This document shows, piece by piece, positions 32,701 to 45,746 of a stretch of DNA of 64,000 bases. The notes under the pieces were generated by a model. It saw only the letters and a program-made list of their open reading frames with translations, did no database searches and had not been told where the DNA came from. The translations under genes were made by a program, and so were the position numbers. Each line of letters opens with the position of its first letter. Position 1 is the stretch's first letter. This stretch comes from Anthopleura xanthogrammica (Eukaryota; Cnidaria; Anthozoa; Actiniaria; Actiniidae), in NCBI GenBank assembly GCA_964019055.1, contig OZ025214.1, positions 6,881,358-6,945,357 on the forward strand. Direction: 5' to 3'.

Positions 32701-35700
32701 TCGGATGAAGATGGCGAAAAATGACTAAATTTGAATCCTTTATAAATAATGCATATCTTTTCATAAGGTGTGACAATGGATCAAAATCGGTCAAAACCAT
32801 AGGCTATAGTCCATGCTTTTTGGATGAAAACGGGCAAAAATGACTGACTTTGAATCCTTCGAAAAAAATGATATCTTTTCATAAGGTGTGAAAATGGACC
32901 AAAATCGGTCAAAACCATAGGCTATAGTCCATGCTTTTTGGATGAAAATGGGCAAAAATGACTGACTTTGAATCCTTCGAAAAAAATTCATATCTTTTTA
33001 TGAGGGTTAAAAATGGGCCAAAATCGATCAAAACCATATGCTATAGTCCATGCTTTTTGGATGAAAATGGCCAAAAATGATTGACTTTGAATCCTTCATA
33101 AATAATGGATATATTTTCATAAGGTGTGAAAATGGGCCAAAATCCGTCAAAACCATAGGCTATAGTCCATGTTTTTTGGATGAATATGGCCAAAAATGAC
33201 TTACTTTGAATCCTTCATAAATAATGCATATCTTTTCATAAGGTGTGAAAATGGGCCAAAATATATCAAAACCATAGGCTATAATCTATGCTTTTTGGAT
33301 GAAAATGGCCAAAAATGACTGACTTTAAATCCTTCATAAATAATGCATAACTTTTCATAAGGTGTGAAAATGGGTCAAAATCCGTCAAAACCATAGTCCA
33401 TGCTTTTCGGATGAAAATGGCCAAAAATGACTAAATTTGAATCATTTATAAATAATGCATATCTTTTCATAAGGTGTGAAAATGGGCCAAAATCTATCAA
33501 AACCATAGGCTATAGTCCATGCTTTTTGGATGAAAACGGACAAAAATGACTGACTTTGAATCCTTCGAAAAAAATGCATATCTTTTCATAAGGTGTGAAA
33601 ATGGACCAAAATCGGTCAAAACCATAGGCTATAGTCCATGCTTTTTGGATGAAAATGGGCAAAAATGACTGACTTTGAATCCTTCGAAAAAAATTCATAT
33701 CTTTTTATGAGGGTTAAAAATGGGCCAAAATCGATCAAAACCATATGCTATAGTCCATGCTTTTTGGATGAAAATGGCCAAAAATGATTGACTTTGAATC
33801 CTTCATAAATAATGGATATATTTTCATAAGGTGTGAAAATGGGCCAAAATCCGTCAAAACCATAGGCTATAGTCCATGTTTTTTGGATGAATATGGCCAA
33901 AAATGACTTACTTTGAATCCTTCATAAATAATGCATATCTTTTCATAAGGTGTGAAAATGGGCCAAAATATATCAAAACCATAGGCTATAATCTATGCTT
34001 TTTGGATGAAAATGGCCAAAAATGACTGACTTTAAATCCTTCATAAATAATGCATAACTTTTTATAAGGTGTGAAAATGGGTCAAAATCCGTCAAAACCA
34101 TAGTCCATGCTTTTCGGATGAAAATGGCCAAAAATGACTAAATTTGAATCATTTATAAATAATGCATATCTTTTCATAAGGTGTGAAAATGGGCCAAAAT
34201 CTATCAAAACCATAGGCTATAGTCCATGCTTTTCGGATGAAGATGGCGAAAAATGACTAAATTTGAATCCTTTATAAATAATGCATATCTTTTCATAAGG
34301 TGTGACAATGGATCAAAATCGGTCAAAACCATAGGCTATAGTCCATGCTTTTTGGATGAAAACGGGCAAAAATGACTGACTTTGAATCCTTCGAAAAAAA
34401 TGATATCTTTTCATAAGGTGTGAAAATGGACCAAAATCGGTCAAAACCATAGGCTATAGTCCATGCTTTTTGGATGAAAATGGGCAAAAATGACTGACTT
34501 TGAATCCTTCGAAAAAAATTCATATCTTTTTATGAGGGTTAAAAATGGGCCAAAATCGATCAAAACCATATGCTATAGTCCATGCTTTTTGGATGAAAAT
34601 GGCCAAAAATGATTGACTTTGAATCCTTCATAAATAATGGATATATTTTCATAAGGTGTGAAAATGGGCCAAAATCCGTCAAAACCATAGGCTATAGTCC
34701 ATGTTTTTTGGATGAATATGGCCAAAAATGACTTACTTTGAATCCTTCATAAATAATGCATATCTTTTCATAAGGTGTGAAAATGGGCCAAAATATATCA
34801 AAACCATAGGCTATAATCTATGCTTTTTGGATGAAAATGGCCAAAAATGACTAAATTTGAATCCTTTATAAATAATGCATATCTTTTCATAAGGTGTGAA
34901 AATGGGCCAAAATCTATCAAAACCATAGGCTATAGTCCATGCTTTTCGGATGAAGATGGCGAAAAATGACTAAATTTGAATCCTTTATAAATAATGCATA
35001 TCTTTTCATAAGGTGTGACAATGGATCAAAATCGGTCAAAACCATAGGCTATAGTCCATGCTTTTTGGATGAAAACGGGCAAAAATGACTGACTTTGAAT
35101 CCTTCGAAAAAAATGATATCTTTTCATAAGGTGTGAAAATGGACCAAAATCGGTCGAAACCATAGTCCATGCTTTTCGGATGAAAATGGCCAAAAATGAC
35201 TAAATTTGAATCATTTATAAATAATGCATATCTTTTCATAAGGTGTGAAAATGGGCCAAAATCTATCAAAACCATAGGCTATAGTCCATGCTTTTCGGAT
35301 GAAGATAGCCAAAAATGACTAAATTTGAATCCTTTATAAATAATGCATATCTTTTCATAAGGTGTGACAATGGACCAAATTCGGTCAAAACCATAGGCTA
35401 TAGTCCATGCTTTTTGGATGAAAATGGGCAAAAATGACTGACTTTGAATCCTTCGAAAAAAATTCATATCTTTTTATGAGGGTTAAAAATGGGCCAAAAT
35501 CGATCAAAACCATATGCTATAGTCCATGCTTTTTGGATGAAAATGGCCAAAAATGATTGACTTTGAATCCTTCATAAATAATGGATATATTTTCATAAGG
35601 TGTGAAAATGGGCCAAAATCCGTCAAAACCATAGGCTATAGTCCATGTTTTTTGGATGAATATGGCCAAAAATGACTTACTTTGAATCCTTCATAAATAA

Positions 35701-38700
35701 TGCATATCTTTTCATAAGGTGTGAAAATGGGCCAAAATATATCAAAACCATAGGCTATAATCTATGCTTTTTGGATGAAAATGGCCAAAAATGACTAAAT
35801 TTGAATCCTTTATAAATAATGCATATCTTTTCATAAGGTGTGAAAATGGGCCAAAATCTATCAAAACCATAGGCTATAGTCCATGCTTTTCGGATGAAGA
35901 TGGCGAAAAATGACTAAATTTGAATCCTTTATAAATAATGCATATCTTTTCATAAGGTGTGACAATGGATCAAAATCGGTCAAAACCATAGGCTATAGTC
36001 CATGCTTTTTGGATGAAAACGGGCAAAAATGACTGACTTTGAATCCTTCGAAAAAAATGATATCTTTTCATAAGGTGTGAAAATGGACCAAAATCGGTCG
36101 AAACCATAGTCCATGCTTTTCGGATGAAAATGGCCAAAAATGACTAAATTTGAATCATTTATAAATAATGCATATCTTTTCATAAGGTGTGAAAATGGGC
36201 CAAAATCTATCAAAACCATAGGCTATAGTCCATGCTTTTCGGATGAAGATAGCCAAAAATGACTAAATTTGAATCCTTTATAAATAATGCATATCTTTTC
36301 ATAAGGTGTGACAATGGACCAAATTCGGTCAAAACCATAGGCTATAGTCCATGCTTTTTGGATGAAAATGGGCAAAAAGGACTGACTTTGAATCGTTCGA
36401 AAAAAATGCATATCTTTTTATGAGGGTTGAAAATGGGCCAAAATCGATCAAAACCATATGCTATAGTCCATGCTTTTTGGATAAAAATGGCCAAAAATGA
36501 CTGACTTTAAATCCTTCATAAATAATGCATAACTTTTCATAAGGTGTGAAAATGGGTCAAAATCCGTCAAAACCATAGTCCATGCTTTTCGGATGAAAAT
36601 GGCCAAAAATGACTAAATTTGAATCATTTATAAATAATGCATATCTTTTCATAAGGTGTGAAAATGGGCCAAAATCTATCAAAACCATAGGCTATAGTCC
36701 ATGCTTTTCGGATGAAGATGGCGAAAAATGACTACATTTGAATCCTTTATAAATAATGCATATCTTTTCATAAGGTGTGACAATGGATCAAAATCGGTCA
36801 AAACCATAGGCTATAGTCCATGCTTTTTGGATGAAAACGGGCAAAAATGACTGACTTTGAATCCTTCGAAAAAAATGATATCTTTTCATAAGGTGTGAAA
36901 ATGGACCAAAATCGGTCAAAACCATAGGCTATAGTCCATGCTTTTTGGATAAAAATGGGCAAAAATGACTGACTTTGAATCCTTCGAAAAAAATGCATAT
37001 CTTTTTATGAGGGTTAAAAATGGGCCAAAATCGATCAAAACCATATGCTATAGTCCATGCTTTTTGGATGAAAATGGCCAAAAATGACTGACTTTAAATC
37101 CTTCATAAATAATGCATATCTTTTCATAAGGTGTGAAAATGGGCCAAAATCGATCAAAACCATAGGCTATAGTCCATGCTTTTTAGATGAAAATGGCCAA
37201 AAATGACTGACCTTGAATCCTTCATAAATAATGGATATATTTTCATAAGGTGTGAAATGGGCCAAAATCCGTCAAAACCATAGGCTATAGTCCATGTTTT
37301 TTGAATGAATATGGCCAAAAATGACTTACTTTGAATCCTTCATAAATAATGCATATCTTTTCATAAGGTGTGAAAATGGGCCAAAATATATCAAAACCAT
37401 AGGCTATAACCTATGCTTTTTGGATGAAAATGGCCAAAAATGACTGACTTTAAATCCTTCATAAATAATGCATATCTTTTCATAAGGTGTGAAAATGGGC
37501 CAAAATCGATCAAAACCATAGGCTATAGTCCATGCTTTTTGGATAAAAATGGGCAAAAATGACTGACTTTGAATCCTTCGAAAAAAATGGATATCTTTTT
37601 ATGAGGGTTAAAAATGGGCCAAAATCGATCAAAACCATATGCTATAGTCCATGCTTTTTGGATGAAAATGGCCAAAAATGACTGACTTTAAATCCTTCAT
37701 AAATAATGCATATCTTTTCATAAGGTGTGAAAATGGGCCAAAATCGATCAAAACCATAGGCTATAGTCCATGTTTTTTTGGATGAATATGGCCAAAAATG
37801 ACTTACTTTGAATCCTTCATAAATAATGCATATCTTTTCATAAGGTGTGAAAATGGGCCAAAATATATCAAAACCATAGGCTATAATCTATGCTTTTTGG
37901 ATGAAAATGGCCAAAAATGACTGACTTGAAATCCTTCATAAATAATGCATAACTTTTCATAAGGTGTGAAAATGGGTCAAAATCCGTCAAAACCATAGTC
38001 CATGCTTTTCGGATGAAAATGGCCAAAAATGACTAAATTTGAATCATTTATAAATAATGCATATCTTTTCATAAGGTGTGAAAATGGGCCAAAATCTATC
38101 AAAACCATAGGCTATAGTCCATGCTTTTCGGATGAAGATGGCGAAAAATGACTAAATTTGAATCCTTTATAAATAATGCATATCTTTTCATAAGGTGTGA
38201 CAATGGATCAAAATCGGTCAAAACCATAGGCTATAGTCCATGCTTTTTGGATGAAAACGGGCAAAAATGACTGACTTTGAATCCTTCGAAAAAAATGATA
38301 TCTTTTCATAAGGTGTGAAAATGGACCAAAATCGGTCAAAACCATAGTCCATGCTTTTCGGATGAAAATGGCCAAAAATGACTAAATTTGAATCATTTAT
38401 AAATAATGCATATCTTTTCATAAGGTGTGAAAATGGGCCAAAATCTATCAAAACCATAGGCTATAGTCCATGCTTTTCGGATGAAGATAGCCAAAAATGA
38501 CTAAATTTGAATCCTTTATAAATAATGCATATCTTTTCATAAGGTGTGACAATGGACCAAATTCGGTCAAAACCATAGGCTATAGTCCATGCTTTTTGGA
38601 TGAAAATGGGCAAAAAGGACTGACTTTGAATCGTTCGAAAAAAATGCATATCTTTTTATGAGGGTTGAAAATGGGCCAAAATCGATCAAAACCATATGCT

Positions 38701-41700
38701 ATAGTCCATGCTTTTTGGATAAAAATGGCCAAAAATGACTGACTTTAAATCCTTCATAAATAATGCATAACTTTTCATAAGGTGTGAAAATGGGTCAAAA
38801 TCCGTCAAAACCATAGTCCATGCTTTTCGGATGAAAATGGCCAAAAATGACTAAATTTGAATCATTTATAAATAATGCATATCTTTTCATAAGGTGTGAA
38901 AATGGGCCAAAATCTATCAAAACCATAGGCTATAGTCCATGCTTTTCGGATGAAGATGGCGAAAAATGACTACATTTGAATCCTTCATAAATAATGCATA
39001 TCTTTTCATAAGGTGTGACAATGGATCAAAATCGGTCAAAACCATAGGCTATAGTCCATGCTTTTTGGATGAAAACGGGCAAAAATGACTGACTTTGAAT
39101 CCTTCGAAAAAAATGATATCTTTTCATAAGGTGTGAAAATGGACCAAAATCGGTCAAAACCATAGGCTATAGTCCATGCTTTTTGGATAAAAATGGGCAA
39201 AAATGACTGACTTTGAATCCTTCGAAAAAAATGCATATCTTTTTATGAGGGTTAAAAATGGGCCAAAATCGATCAAAACCATATGCTATAGTCCATGCTT
39301 TTTGGATGAAAATGGCCAAAAATGACTGACTTTAAATCCTTCATAAATAATGCATATCTTTTCATAAGGTGTGAAAATGGGCCAAAATCGATCAAAACCA
39401 TAGGCTATAGTCCATGCTTTTTAGATGAAAATGGCCAAAAATGACTGACCTTGAATCCTTCATAAATAATGGATATATTTTCATAAGGTGTGAAAATGGG
39501 CCAAAATCCGTCAAAACCATAGGCTATAGTCCATGTTTTTTTGGATGAATATGGCCAAAAATGACTTACTTTGAATCCTTCATAAATAATGCATATCTTT
39601 TCATAAGGTGTGAAAATGGGCCAAAATATATCAAAACCATAGGCTATAACCTATGCTTTTTGGATGAAAATGGCCAAAAATGACTGACTTTAAATCCTTC
39701 ATAAATAATGCATATCTTTTCATAAGGTGTGAAAATGGGTCAAAATCCGTCAAAACCATAGTCCATGCTTTTCGGATGAAAATGGCCAAAAATGACTAAA
39801 TTTGAATCATTTATAAATAATGCATATCTTTTCATAAGATGTGAAAATGGGCCAAAATCTATCAAAACCATAGGCTATAGTCCATGCTTTTCGGATGAAG
39901 ATGGCGAAAAATGACTAAATTTGAATCCTTTATAAATAATGCATATCTTTTCATAAGGTGTGACAATGGATCAAAATCGGTCAAAACCATAGGCTATAGT
40001 CCATGCTTTTTGGATGAAAACGGGCAAAAATGACTGACTTTGAATCCTTCGAAAAAAATGATATCTTTTCATAAGGTGTGAAAATGGACCAAAATCGGTC
40101 AAAACCATAGTCCATGCTTTTCGGATGAAAATGGCCAAAAATGACTAAATTTGAATCATTTATAAATAATGCATATCTTTTCATAAGGTGTGAAAATGGG
40201 CCAAAATCTATCAAAACCATAGGCTATAGTCCATGCTTTTCGGATGAAGATGGCCAAAAATGACTAAATTTGAATCCTTTATAAATAATGGATATCTTTT
40301 CATAAGGTGTGACAATGGACCAAATTCGGTCAAAACCATAGGCTATAGTCCATGCTTTTTGGATGAAAATGGGCAAAAATGACTGACTTTGAATCGTTCG
40401 AAAAAAATGCATATCTTTTTATGAGGGTTGAAAATGGGCCAAAATCGATCAAAACCATATGCTATAGTCCATGCTTTTTGGATAAAAATGGCCAAAAATG
40501 ACTGACTTTAAATCCTTCATAAATAATGGATATATTTTCATAAGGTGTGAAAATGGGCCAAAATCGATCAAAACCATAGGCTATAGTCCATGCTTTTTGG
40601 ATGAAAATGGCCAAAAATGACTGACTTTAAATTCTTCATAAATAATGCATATCTTTTCATAAGGTGTTAAAATGGGCCAAAATCGATCAAAACCATAGGC
40701 TATAGTCCATGCTTTTTGGATGAAAACGACAAAAAATGACTAAATTTGAATCCTTCGAAAATAATGCATATCTTTTATAAGGGTTAAAAATTGGCGAAAA
40801 TCGGTTAAAACCATAGGCTATAGTCCATTTTTTTTGGATGAAAGTGGCTGAAAATGACTATATATGAATCCTTTATAAATAATGCATATCTTTTCATTAG
40901 GTGTGCAAATTGCCAAAAGTCGATCAAAACCAAGGGTTATAGAACAGCTAAATTCGGAGGAGAAAATAAAAGAATTTCAACATTCTGAGAATTGGATATA
41001 TTTGTAGCTGCGTTACGACCTGCGAATATGCTTTTTGGCCAAATTATCAAATATTACCATTTTTGAAAAATTTATCAAGGTTTTTGGCCAAAACAGGTTA
41101 AAAACTACTTTTTTTTAATGTTTTACCAGTAATTTTGATTGATTAATTTTTAGCATGTTTTATCGCTTCTGGACATGAATGAAAATAAAGTCCTTGATAT
41201 TTCCGTCCTATTGCACGCTACTCGCAGCACTTCATGCACTTTCTATCAAAATCGCTAGCTTAGTTCTAATAGCTGACCTTTAGGCGAGAGGGCATGGTGT
41301 GGGCACCTCCTATCATGCCAATCTCATTGGTAATCAGGCCACAATGTCCTGCTGTGATGACCCATCGATCAGATACAAGGGTGGCCCCACACTTGAAGTA
41401 CTTGGTTGGAGGTCCATCAACAAATAGAGCGGCCATCCAAGGCCAGCTTCCAGGTGTACTCTCATGTCCACCTAGAAGGAGACAAAAATAAAGAAACGAA
41501 AAGAAAGAAAAATGGAGGAAGGACGTTAATAACAAAATAATGCGCACAGACGAGAACAGTAACTAAGTACACAAATATTTAGCCCAAGAAGTTATTGACT
41601 AAGTTGTAATTACTTGTGATTTCTTTTCTCAATAGACCATTTCAGCATCGTATCATCTATTTTCTTATTGTGTCATTCAATTGAGTATCATTTCCTTATT

Positions 41701-43700
41701 TTTAATAAGGCCCGAGAAGATAACGGGAAATGTACTCCTAATTAAATGTGCTGTAATACACGGTGCTGTATCTAGTCTTACCTGTGATGATGCGTCACCA
41801 CAAGGCGTGTCCCTACCTTGAGTATATCACAGTCATGATAGTAAATGTACTGTAATACACGGTGCTGTATCTAGTCTTACCTGTGATGATGCGTCACCAC
41901 AAGGGGTGTCCCTACCTTGAGTATATCACGGTCATCATAGTAAATGTACTGTAATACACGGTGCTGTATCTAGTCTTACCTGTGATGATGGTCACCACAA
42001 GGGGTGTCCCTACCTTGAGTATATCACAGTCATGATAGTAAATGTACTGTAATACACGGTGCTGTATCTAGTCTTACCTGTGATGATGGTCACCACAAGG
42101 CGTGTCCCTACCTTGAGTATATCACAGTCATCATAGTAAATGTACTGTAATACATGGTGCTGTATCTAGTCTTACCTGTGATGCGTCACCACAAGGCGTG
42201 TCCCTACCTTGAGTATATCACAGTCATGATAGTGAATGTGCTGTAATACACGGTGCTGTATCTAGTCTTACCTGTGATGCGTTTATCGCCGACTTCATCT
42301 GCATCGCTTGGTCTAACACCGCATTCTAGTTCAACAGAAATATGACTTAATAACTAATATATACATACAAGTGTCTACGCGTTCATATTAAGGTCAAACG
42401 TCGATCTTCACATGAGCCGAACGTAATGAAATAAACGAAGACCGCCTTATTATCCAATGTTTAAAATGCATACGGCTCATGTGAAGTTCGACGTTTGACC
42501 TAAGCCTATAACTCGTGGCTATGCGCTATCATCACTTTACAAACTTACTACCCAGAAAAAAAATTCGTAGAAAGCCTGGTGAGCTGAGTTGGTTGGTTCT
42601 CTTTCTGACTTAGAGGGTTTTTCCGGTTTTTCCTCCCTCCTCTCAAACCGACCCTAACTAATTCAAAATGGTTAGGGCTGTGCTCCAGGGTCATACATGG
42701 ACTGTCTAGCGCCTACATGCTTTCAATTTGACCTTCTGAGCTGCACCACTGCTGTACTAACGGTTGTAATAAGCGATAACATCAGTTTCTTTCTTTTACG
42801 ATTCGATTACGATTAACACTAGAGTGGACTGGCTAAAGTGGGTGTCATTTTTTTGACAAAATTTGCTCAAAATGTATTCAGTTTATTTTAGAAATAACTT
42901 GAGTATAACTATCTTCATAAAATTTTCTTCCCACCTAAGGTGTCAAAAAAACACAGGTTACCCAAGGCTTTGAAGTCATTTATTCTTTGATAGCTCCTTT
43001 TCAAATAGATTAAAACAAAAACTAAGCATTTATAAGCTAGACCTCATACCTGATCAAAATTAGCCAGTCCAGAGCAAAAATTATTTTTCGTTTGGCTGTA
43101 GCCTGAGTATCAGGCTCCGAAGGCCTGATACTTAGGCTAGTTTGGTTGCAAATGCGACAACACGATATCCCAACTTCAAACGATCGTAAAATTTTCCCAG
43201 ATTAATTTCATGCTCCGAGTTGGTAATATTCAATCTATAAAGTCTATTCAAACTCTTTACCAAATACAATGATATGCTAAATACAAAATAAGTTATTGAT
43301 CGAAGAACGCGTGAGGTACGGTGGTGTTTTAAAGCGTTAAAGTCGCTATGAATCTTCACGTTTTGGATTCAAGCGAAAGAATTTGCCGCCATATTGCTTC
43401 TGACTTCGAGATACGCCATATTACCGGGCCGATTTCAAGTCGATTGAACCACGGAAACTATAAAACGGAAACGGGTAAAAAATCGTCTGGTAACGTGTAA
43501 GGCCAGCCTAAGGGTCTCTTGTAATTCAGACCAAAATTACATCAACACTTTTTTATTTTGAAAATCGTTTAGCAGGTAGCGGCAGGTTGGGGTAGTTCCG
43601 TCTCCAGTGACTTACCTGTTGCCAGGGCAGATCGTGTGTGATGAATCAACAGACTTAACAAAACATTTACAGCAAGATTAATCCACATCTTTATATCCAT
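26747..43700 (-). CDS. secreted trypsin-like serine protease (S1 family)
   Basis: Complete 6-exon model on the minus strand: 43700-43616, 42325-42272, 41471-41278, 28526-28301, 27728-27528, 26907-26747 (TAA); 921 nt, 306 residues, phases agree. Exon 1 is a signal peptide (WINLAVNVLLSLLI...ALATG). Exon 2 gives a short propeptide with a Cys (ECGVRPSD) and the activation site DKRITGG, equivalent to R-IVGG. The catalytic triad is visible: His in TAGHC, Asp in NDMMLIEL, Ser in GDSGGP. Asp six residues before the Ser (KDTCQGDSGG) predicts cleavage after Arg/Lys. GWGNSKVGGPVPNTL and FGIYASVAAAREWI are standard S1 landmarks. No extra domains (CUB, kringle, LDLa) are present. Substrate is unknown; digestive, venom-gland or immune roles are all possible. 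Intron 3 spans about 12.8 kb of satellite DNA and intron 2 a splice-donor repeat. Confidence 0.93.
27921..28098. mobile_element. foldback element with GGATCCAGG ends
   Basis: TTGGATCCAGGGGGAGGGTC at left is mirrored by CTGGATCC and GGACCCTCCCTCTC at right. It lies in protease intron 4. A similar pair of ends encloses 47417-47836. Confidence 0.6.
28640..40945. repeat. ~118-bp satellite array with higher-order repeats inside protease intron 3
   Basis: Roughly 100 tandem monomers of about 118 bp. Key phrases on the plus strand are CTTTTCATAAGGTGTGAAAA, TGGGCCAAAATC, TCAAAACCATAGGCTATAGT, CCATGCTTTTTGGATGAAAA and AAAATGACT. Variants (GGTGTGACAATGG, TTATGAGGGTTAAAAATGG, CCATAGTCCATG with an internal deletion) recur in fixed order as multi-monomer blocks: offsets of 944 bp (35036 and 35980), 1532 bp (32791 and 34323) and 2238 bp (36223 and 38461; 36798 and 39036), all close to whole multiples of 118. 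Monomers at both borders are more diverged. The many short reverse-strand frames are by-products, since 118 is not divisible by three. Confidence 0.97.
29060..29660. repeat. 21-bp tandem array embedded in the satellite
   Basis: About 28 copies of AATATAGCCCAATAAGACGAC with variants (AAGGAATAGCCCAATAAGACG; AAAATGACAAAATAGCCC). Because 21 is divisible by three, it gives long open frames in more than one minus-strand frame (SYWAILS-type repeats). Satellite monomers resume on both sides, so the array interrupts the 118-bp array. Confidence 0.93.
41750..42290 (-). repeat. ~98-bp tandem repeat carrying splice-donor copies (protease intron 2)
   Basis: Five tandem units, each containing on the minus strand CATCACAG|GTAAGACTAG, identical to the end of protease exon 2 and its donor. 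Donor G positions are 41781, 41880, 41979, 42077, 42175, with the genuine exon-2 donor at 42271. Spacing is 96-99 bp. The nearest unit also shares ACGCATCACAG with exon 2, so the array seems to have grown from the exon 2-intron 2 junction. Confidence 0.9.
42391..42501. mobile_element. foldback element in protease intron 1
   Basis: AGGTCAAACGTCGATCTTCA and CATGAGCCG at left, CGGCTCATGTGAAG and TTCGACGTTTGACCT at right. A related, more decayed hairpin is at about 61196-61325. Confidence 0.78.
42570..42690 (+). mobile_element. SINE tail fragment
   Basis: GGTTGGTTCTCTTTCTGACTT, then GAGGGTTTTTCCGG and TTTTTCCTCCCTCCTC, the same body sequence that follows the tRNA-like head at 48506. Only the 3' body remains here, in protease intron 1. 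Confidence 0.6.
43099..43139. repeat. short near-perfect palindrome
   Basis: TAGCCTGAGTATCAGGC and GCCTGATACTTAGGCTA (one mismatch) around a 7-nt loop. Probably the collapsed remnant of a foldback element, in protease intron 1. Confidence 0.75.
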
Positions 43701-44126
43701 AAACGATCAGTTGATATCACATACTAATTCCGGTTTCAATAGGAACAGATTTCATTAGGACTTTTAAACAAATTGGGGTCAGCAGTGCCGTGACTATGAC
43801 GGGTAGGTTTTCGAGCATTCTGATTGGATAATCAGTAGTCTCACGCATTGTGATTGGTTCAGGCGTGGTGATGTCACTTCCTTTACGCGGTGTGTTGTAA
43901 ATATAATTCAACCACGGTCCTTTGCAAACTTCAAAAACCCAACTCCTTAAAAAAAATTCGTGATTCAAGTTCTTTATTTAAAGAAAAGTGCTCTACAATG
44001 CAATGCAATGTACTTAATTATTTGATAATTGTGTTTTTACACAGATAGCCGATTTCCCTCCGATAATAAAGAATTTTGACATTTTTGAAATTTTGTCAAA
44101 TTATGATTTGGTACGTCATTTTCTGT

Positions 44127-44313
44127 TACAGTGCGAATCGAAAAACCGTGGGCACCTAGAAATATTTCAAGAATGTTTCTTAACCAATCAGAAGCGTTAT
44201 TGTTATCTTTCCATCATCTTGTGGTTAAGGAGTCATTTCTGATTGGCCAAAGAACAATAGAATATTCCTGGAATATTTCTAGGTGCCCACGGTTTCTCGA
44301 TTCGCAGTGTAAT
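44127..44313. mobile_element. foldback element, GTGGGCACC family (copy 2)
   Basis: ACAGTGCGAATCGAAAAACC and GTGGGCACCTAGAAATATT at left are mirrored by AATATTTCTAGGTGCCCAC and GATTCGCAGTGTAA at right. The left 33 bp match the copy at 13435 almost exactly. It lies upstream of the protease start. Confidence 0.82.
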
Positions 44314-44639
44314 AGCTTGATGACGTCATAATATCTTATCGGTATAACCATTCGAGTTTGCAAGGGGATAATCGCGCGCGGTCCAAGTTGTGTTTTCAAA
44401 CAAAAGTTTGATAGCGATTATACGACAAATTTCTAGGAAACTTCTTTCTGTATTATTACATCCTCTGTTTATAATACCAATAAACTGTTATTCTTACCTG
44501 TCAATCATGTTCTAGTCACGTGCAAGCCACTTCCTTTGAACATCAGTTCCATTGACCTACTGATGAATGCAAAGAACTGGAAGATCCCGTCAAACCTTTG
44601 ATGAATCACGAAGCCCCCCACTTTTTAATCACATGCCTT

Positions 44640-44653
44640 CCCCCCCCCCCCCC
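44640..44653 (+). repeat. poly-C tract
   Basis: A run of about 13 C followed by A7, between the protease and nucleophosmin genes. Length may be unreliable. Confidence 0.8.
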
Positions 44654-45157
44654 AAAAAAACACACACTTTAAAATGTGCTCCGCCGTCCCTGTGAATTCA
44701 AAGAATGGCTCAAAGCTAGAACGTAGAGCCACAGACCAAGCATCCGTTGATGCAACCGCCAAGAAAAAGAAGAAAGTGCGACGGCTGAGTGGAGCATTCA
44801 TCAAGGTCAAGAGAATATGAACTCATATTCTCTTGTCAAGGTAAAAGACCGCTCGCGCTTAGCGGGATTCCTAATTACAAGGTAGCGCACACCTCATTCA
44901 ATGAATATCAAGCGCCAAAGAAATCAAATATTTTTTTTAAACATTGTAGCTATGACGTCACATGGCTGCCATGTTAAGAAATGACGTCACATACCAGGGG
45001 CGGATTCAGAAATTTGCTAAGGGGGTGTCTAACATCCAGCTGAGCGGCATTAAATTTTCTAACCAATTATAGTCCGTTGTGTTTTTTTATGGCCGGCCCT
45101 GTGTTCAATCATTTTTTTTCAACCTTAAAACTATTGACAATTGAATCTGGTACATTT

Positions 45158-45400
45158 TAAAGGGGCACTTGGATGAAAACGCCCCATATTTTGAAAGTCC
45201 GAATAGTGACGTCAATTTTTCAATTAATCAAATAACGTCTAAAAAACACCCAAATTCGACCAAAACTATGGACCACGATTTTGGACTATGGGTCCATGAG
45301 TTTTGGCTAAAAATACGCTAAAATGGACTCTTTTCGAAAAAAAAAAAAAAAAAAATCCATAAAAACCTTGTGCTATAGTCCATACCTTTTTGTGCAGTTT
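45158..45400. repeat. MITE end plus satellite-like monomers outside the main array
   Basis: 45158-45210 repeats the left end of the element at 6141 (TTTAAAGGGGCACTTGGATG, then TTTTGAAAGTCCGAATAG). It is followed by degenerate phrases like the intron satellite: GACCAAAACTATGG, GGACTATGGGTCCATGAG and CTTGTGCTATAGTCCATACC around a poly-A tract near 45340. Confidence 0.55.
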
Positions 45401-45746
45401 TCCCCCTTACTTAACCTCAGTGGAGTAAATTTCTGATGTGTGTGAAAACTTAGAACACAGTACTCATCAAAACATTTGGTGAAGTAGTAGCAGAGTGCAA
45501 ACGTACTGTTCATCAGTTAGCAAAGCCAGGACTGCATAATGAATATTAACAAGAAATCCATTCCACACCTCCATGCCTACTAAACTTAGTTACTCACAAG
45601 TTACCAAACCTGAACTATCAACCAACTTCCCTTCCCAGCAATGCCATAACTACTATTGAGTTAACAGGTTTAATGAGTGACCAGCAAAAATAAAAGCATA
45701 ATATTAAGGAAAGGAATGAATTCATTTGGTAAAAAATGAACTATTC

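Noticed and set aside
30075..40412. Many 62-94 codon minus-strand frames (FRRIQSQSFLPIFIQKAW type)
   Set aside because: They repeat with the 118-bp satellite and shift frame each monomer; the intron of the protease explains the region.
28640..40945. Possible CRISPR-like array
   Set aside because: Monomers are contiguous and similar along their whole length, with no short repeats separated by unique spacers, and the DNA is animal.
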